Shown: positions 5,601 through 8,709 of the stretch, one piece after another
How the letters are laid out: every line of letters begins with the position of its first letter
Position numbering within the stretch: position 1 is the stretch's first letter
Origin: Synergistales bacterium Syner_01
Lineage (GTDB): Bacteria; Synergistota; Synergistia; Synergistales; Aminobacteriaceae
Direction: 5' to 3'
DNA: 8,709 nucleotides
NCBI GenBank assembly: GCA_001604435.1
Contig: LVBO01000102.1
Location: 1 to 8,709 of the forward strand
Notes under the pieces: generated by a model
The model's database searches: none
Told to the model about the DNA's origin: nothing
The model's input: only the letters and a program-made list of their open reading frames with translations
Translations under genes and position numbers: made by a program

Positions 5601-6694
5601 GAGGTTCGTTTGCCATGACATTCAACGTCGTCCGAAAATTGATTTTCCCGGCCTGTTGCCTGCTTCTTCTGGCAGTCTCCCCCCTTTGTGCCGACGAATT
5701 GGCAAAAGAGATCGCTCTTGGAAAAAAAGTAGCGGCTGAAGTTGAACAAAAATGGGAACGTGTAACGGATCCCGCGCGGACTGCGCGCCTTGGGATGCTT
5801 CTCGCCCGCTTGCTTCCCCACACGACGAGGCCTCTTCCGTTTGAAGCGCGCATCGTGCGGGAAGATATGATCAATGCGTTCAGCCTCCCCGGAGGGATTG
5901 TCTATTTCACCACCGGAATGTTGGACTTTTTGCGGACCGACGCCGAAATCGCGGCGATCCTGGCGCACGAGCTCGTCCATGCGGATCGGCGGCACGTGAT
6001 GATCCAGACCGCCCGTTCGTCGAAAATTTCTCTCGCCGCTTTGGCGTTGATGATCGCCACCCAGGGCGCTACGGGGCCGATGATTATGACCAGCCTGGCG
6101 CAGGTGGCGGTGACGAACTCCTACAGCAAGGACCTCGAACGCGAGGCCGACAAAGAGGGGTTCCGCATGCTCGTCGCAGCGGGATTCCCTCCCGCTGCGA
6201 TGGTGACTTCGCTTGAGGCCATGATCTTCGACCAGCTCAAGCATCCGTATGTTGATCCGGGAGTTTTCATGACCCACCCGGAGCTTTCGGAGAGGGTCGA
6301 CTATATTTTGAAGATGGCGGACGAAATGAACGTCCCGATCCAAAGAAAACGGGCGCTGGGTCTTTTGCGTCCCGCCGTGGCCGAATCCGGGACGCATCTT
6401 GTGCTCACTCTCGACGGGGCGGAGATCTGGCGTTCGAACAAGACCGACGAAGGCGCCGCGCTTCTCCGGAAAGCGGTTGAAACGATCGACGCCTTTTTGC
6501 AGATGGAGACGCCTCCCTACGAGATACAGGTTCTCGACCTCGACGGCAAAGGGGCGCTTCGTATCGGTCCCGCGCTTGTGGCCCGGGAACCCCTTCCGGA
6601 AGGCGTTCCTCCTCTCGGCGAGCTCCGCGCCTCGCTTGTCCAGGCTCTCGGAGACGCTCTGGACAAACATCGAAGCGCAAAGTATCATCGCTGA
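5597..6694 (+). CDS. Exported M48 family zinc metallopeptidase (BepA/YfgC-like catalytic domain)
   Basis: The product is 365 residues. Residues 1-32 are a signal peptide: R13-K14, a hydrophobic core through L25-A26, and a likely cleavage after Leu-Cys-Ala (A32). The Cys is not in a lipobox, so the mature protein should be periplasmic rather than lipidated. The zinc site is H124-E-L-V-H128, with the third ligand probably E181 in the SKDLEREAD pattern, which is the M48 arrangement. A hydrophobic helix (about 140-168) separates the two halves of the site. M48B/C periplasmic enzymes such as BepA degrade misassembled outer-membrane proteins; I infer similar envelope quality control. BepA-type proteins continue into TPR repeats, but here residues ~258-365 form a different domain with no TPR pattern. 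ATG 5597 overlaps the FlgN-like stop by 4 nt, but GGAGG (5589-5593) is only 3 nt away; ATG 5615, with GAGG 10 nt upstream, is a fair alternative. A strong terminator follows. Confidence 0.9.
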   Translation: MRGSFAMTFNVVRKLIFPACCLLLLAVSPLCADELAKEIALGKKVAAEVEQKWERVTDPARTARLGMLLARLLPHTTRPLPFEARIVREDMINAFSLPGGIVYFTTGMLDFLRTDAEIAAILAHELVHADRRHVMIQTARSSKISLAALALMIATQGATGPMIMTSLAQVAVTNSYSKDLEREADKEGFRMLVAAGFPPAAMVTSLEAMIFDQLKHPYVDPGVFMTHPELSERVDYILKMADEMNVPIQRKRALGLLRPAVAESGTHLVLTLDGAEIWRSNKTDEGAALLRKAVETIDAFLQMETPPYEIQVLDLDGKGALRIGPALVAREPLPEGVPPLGELRASLVQALGDALDKHRSAKYHR

Positions 6695-6701
6695 TTTCTG
6701 A

Positions 6702-6710
6702 TGGTACAAT
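6702..6710 (+). promoter_or_regulatory. Candidate extended -10 promoter upstream of dnaX
   Basis: TGG followed by TACAAT fits the extended -10 form TGnTAnAAT, with TG at 6702-6703 and the hexamer at 6705-6710. No -35 is obvious, which extended -10 promoters can tolerate. Initiation would fall at about 6716-6718, inside the 5' arm of the terminator at 6711-6749. A dnaX promoter is needed somewhere after that terminator, and I see no better candidate between 6750 and 6822. Confidence 0.35.
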
Positions 6711-6749
6711 AGATGCGGGGGAGAGATTGCCGGCCCCCGCATCTTTTTT
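6711..6749 (+). terminator. Strong Rho-independent terminator after the M48 peptidase gene
   Basis: GATGCGGGGG (6712-6721) pairs perfectly with CCCCCGCATC (6734-6743) around a 12-nt loop, and six T follow at 6744-6749; A6711 can extend the stem with the first T. It starts 17 nt after the peptidase stop and closes the fliS-flgN-peptidase transcript before dnaX. Confidence 0.93.
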
Positions 6750-6796
6750 GTGCATTTTCCCATCAGGAGGAGTTCGCTCTTCCGGCATGCAGTTCC

Positions 6797-6828
6797 GGTC
6801 GATCAGACTCGACCCTTTGAAAGGGGAG
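6797..6828 (+). promoter_or_regulatory. Overlapping inverted repeats in the dnaX leader, one covering the ribosome binding site
   Basis: GGTCGA (6797-6802) and TCGACC (6809-6814) form a perfect 6-bp inverted repeat with a 6-nt loop. CCCTTT (6813-6818) and AAAGGG (6820-6825) form a second perfect inverted repeat whose 3' arm is the start of the dnaX Shine-Dalgarno sequence GGGGAG (6823-6828). Bases 6813-6814 belong to both, so the two hairpins compete. That geometry could switch ribosome access, but no ligand or partner is evident. Confidence 0.4.
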
Positions 6829-6834
6829 TACTCC

Positions 6835-8709
6835 GTGTCCGTATCTCTCTACCGCCGATACAGGCCCCGGTCGTTCGACGAAGTCGCCGGCCAGGAGACA
6901 GTCGTCGAAGTGTTGAAGAAGGCGCTTCAGCGAGAGCAAGTCGCCCATGCCTGGCTTTTTTCCGGGCCGCGCGGCTGCGGAAAGACATCCGCGGCGAGGC
7001 TCCTTGCCAAGGCGCTGAACTGCACGCAGCTCAAGGACGGCTACGAGCCGTGCGGCGAGTGCGCGCAGTGCGTGTCCATCGGCGCGGGGGACAGCCTCGA
7101 CGTCGTCGAGATCGACGGAGCTTCCAACAACGGCGTCGAGGAAATAAGGGAGCTCAAGACGCACGTCTCCCTCTCTCCGTTTTCCGCAAAATGGAAGGTG
7201 TATATCATCGACGAAGTCCACATGCTCTCCATCTCGGCCTTCAACGCGTTGCTGAAAACGCTCGAGGAGCCGCCTCCCTTCGTCGTCTTCATCCTCGCGA
7301 CCACGGAGCCGCACAAGGTGCCGGTCACAATACGCTCCCGATGCCAGCATATTCCTTTCCACAGGATAGAGCTGCGCGCCATATGCTCCCGGCTTGAGCT
7401 GGTCGCGGACAAGGAAGGCGTTCCCTTCGACCCGAGGGCGGTTCGCGAGATCGCGCGGCACGCCGACGGAGCCCTGCGGGACGCGCTCTCCCTGATGGAA
7501 CAGGCTCTCTCGCTCGGCAACGGCGAAGTCTCCATGGAGGCCGCCGACCGTCTGCTCGGCGGAGGGACGCTCTCCGACCTCGAACGGTGGATCGCCTCTC
7601 TGAAGGAGGAGAATGTCCGGCCGTTTCTCTTCCTGGAGGAGATGTTCCAGAAAGGAGCCTCTCCGCAGAGGGTTGTCGAGGGCGTCTTTCTCCTTTTCCG
7701 CAACCTCTGGGCCGTGAAACGATGGGGGAGACCTGTTCTCGAGGCGCTTTCCCTCGCCGAAAGCGAGATGGAGTTCCTCTGCGAAGAGGCGGCGGTCTGG
7801 ACTGAATCGCAGCTCTCCGAGATGATGCTTTTCTGTTCCAAACTGATCCCGCAAGTGCGCACCGGGCTCCGCTCGGATGTCCTCTCCGGCCTGCTGGCCG
7901 CGAAAGGACTCGAATGCCGCAGCTCGTCGGAAGGCTCCCGGCCGAGCCTGAAGGAGAAGGCGCATACGCCGCGTCCCGAGCCTCCCGAAGTTCCTCCTGC
8001 CCGTCCGGCGTTACGAGCCGAGGATGCACGGGGAGCCGAGGTTCGCGGAACGCCTCCTTTCGAGCCTCCCTCGAAAGCCGAAGCTCCGGCGCGTCTCTCC
8101 GCTCCGACCGCCGAACCCTCGCGGGAGGAATCCGTCCCGTTCGAAGGCGGATCGTCCGAAGCGGGGTGGCGAGAGCTGGAAAAGCGTCTCTTCGAGAAGA
8201 ATCTGCCGCTCTACTGCCTTCTTGTCGGCTCATCGATCGCCGTGGAGGAGAGCGTCCTGGAGATTCGCTTTCCCGAGGACGCCGGATACTGCTTCACGGT
8301 GCTTTCTTCCGAGAGAAACTGCCATATCCTCGCATCCGAGGCGAAGAAGCTGCTCGGGCCGGAGGCGGAACTCTTTCTTCTTTGGAGGAACGACCGTCGT
8401 CCGTGTTCCGGAAACGGCGGAACGAACACTGATGAAGACGTTCCTTCCTGGAGCGAACCGGTCGCTCCTCAGTATCTTTTTAAACCGCCCGAGGACCTTC
8501 AGGAGAAAGAAAACGAGCGCGCCTTCTCCGGAGCCGGCACGGGGGAGGGAGTCGTTCCCCCGCGTTCGCCCGGAACCACGGCGGCGAAGGAGGCGGGGCT
8601 TCCCTTCGAGGGGCTCGTCAACGAAGTTCTCAAGTGGTCCGAGGGCGAGGTCATCCTTGTAAAGCGGGAGGAACATGAAGAGGAACCGCCTCCTGCGGGA
8701 GAGACGGAA
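6835..8709 (+). CDS. dnaX: DNA polymerase III subunits tau/gamma (3' end outside window)
   Basis: The frame is open for 625 codons to the right edge. DnaX is the clamp-loader ATPase and, as tau, the organiser of the replicative polymerase. I chose GTG 6835 because the product then begins MSVSLYRRYRP, the usual DnaX N-terminus, and GGGGAG (6823-6828) lies 6 nt upstream; an in-frame ATG at 6787 would add 16 residues. Visible AAA+ motifs are Walker A GPRGCGKT (44-51), four zinc-module cysteines (C63, C73, C76, C79), Walker B with DEVH (126-129), sensor 1 ATTEPHK, an Arg-finger SRC, and sensor 2 GALRDAL. The collar domain follows to about residue 365. A Pro/Glu/Ala-rich linker (about 365-440) joins a second folded segment (about 445-525, W445 first) typical of DnaX C-terminal regions, then more linker and a conserved-looking end. 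I found no A-rich slippery heptamer, so gamma production by frameshifting is not supported by what is visible. Confidence 0.97.
   Translation, partial: MSVSLYRRYRPRSFDEVAGQETVVEVLKKALQREQVAHAWLFSGPRGCGKTSAARLLAKALNCTQLKDGYEPCGECAQCVSIGAGDSLDVVEIDGASNNGVEEIRELKTHVSLSPFSAKWKVYIIDEVHMLSISAFNALLKTLEEPPPFVVFILATTEPHKVPVTIRSRCQHIPFHRIELRAICSRLELVADKEGVPFDPRAVREIARHADGALRDALSLMEQALSLGNGEVSMEAADRLLGGGTLSDLERWIASLKEENVRPFLFLEEMFQKGASPQRVVEGVFLLFRNLWAVKRWGRPVLEALSLAESEMEFLCEEAAVWTESQLSEMMLFCSKLIPQVRTGLRSDVLSGLLAAKGLECRSSSEGSRPSLKEKAHTPRPEPPEVPPARPALRAEDARGAEVRGTPPFEPPSKAEAPARLSAPTAEPSREESVPFEGGSSEAGWRELEKRLFEKNLPLYCLLVGSSIAVEESVLEIRFPEDAGYCFTVLSSERNCHILASEAKKLLGPEAELFLLWRNDRRPCSGNGGTNTDEDVPSWSEPVAPQYLFKPPEDLQEKENERAFSGAGTGEGVVPPRSPGTTAAKEAGLPFEGLVNEVLKWSEGEVILVKREEHEEEPPPAGETE

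Noticed and set aside
5309..6763. Long open frame on the - strand across the FlgN-like and peptidase genes (484 codons)
   Set aside because: It spans two real genes and a terminator and has an Arg/His-biased composition with no recognisable fold.
6695..6834. A small SRP RNA or tRNA-Ser gene, which often lies just upstream of dnaX
   Set aside because: The space is only 140 nt, is mostly terminator and leader, and lacks the GGAAGGAAGCAGC-type SRP core and any cloverleaf.
6750..7397. Alternative-frame + strand open frame overlapping the start of dnaX
   Set aside because: It is Arg/Ala-rich shadow sequence, out of frame with the conserved DnaX AAA+ domain.
8500..8520. A programmed frameshift site in dnaX (AGAAAGAAAAC region)
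   Set aside because: In the dnaX frame it is not an A-AAA-AAG type heptamer and the A-runs are short; no stem-loop or nearby alternative stop makes it convincing.

Overview
The window looks like ordinary chromosomal backbone from a moderately GC-rich, anaerobe-type, flagellated bacterium. Every supported gene lies on the + strand. Protein flavour (ThyX rather than ThyA, a DUF1385 gene next to prfA-prmC, a TrxB with a thioredoxin-like tail) and the gene mix suggest Synergistota or a related deep lineage. That is inference from gene content; no marker in the window settles the taxonomy.

Layout: (1) 2-3257 is a tightly packed run: the 3' end of thyX (flavin-dependent thymidylate synthase), a DUF1385 membrane protein, prfA (release factor 1) and prmC (the methyltransferase that modifies the GGQ glutamine of release factors). 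Gaps are 7 nt, a 4-nt ATGA overlap and 1 nt, so translation is probably coupled. (2) 3303-4490 is a thioredoxin reductase with an extra thioredoxin-like C-terminal domain that lacks the CXXC motif. A perfect TATAAT overlaps the prmC stop just upstream. (3) 4491-4666 is a 176-nt intergenic region with a likely terminator and a sigma-28-like promoter. (4) 4667-6694 holds fliS (flagellin chaperone), a FlgN-like chaperone with a TTG start, and an exported M48 zinc metallopeptidase, all overlapping and probably one transcript. It closes with a textbook Rho-independent terminator at 6711-6749. (5) 6835 to the right edge is dnaX (DNA polymerase III tau/gamma), still open after 625 codons. Its leader carries a possible extended -10, a Shine-Dalgarno sequence with no well-placed start codon, and two overlapping inverted repeats, one covering the ribosome binding site.

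Functionally, prfA and prmC form a direct enzyme-substrate pair in translation termination, and fliS and the FlgN-like gene are both cytoplasmic chaperones for flagellar export. The other neighbours (thyX, DUF1385, trxB, the peptidase, dnaX) have no obvious shared pathway. I see no mobile element, CRISPR array, tRNA, rRNA or defence system. The points most worth following are the CXXC-less thioredoxin domain on TrxB, the unclassified C-terminal domain of the M48 peptidase, the sigma-28-like promoter, and the dnaX leader.
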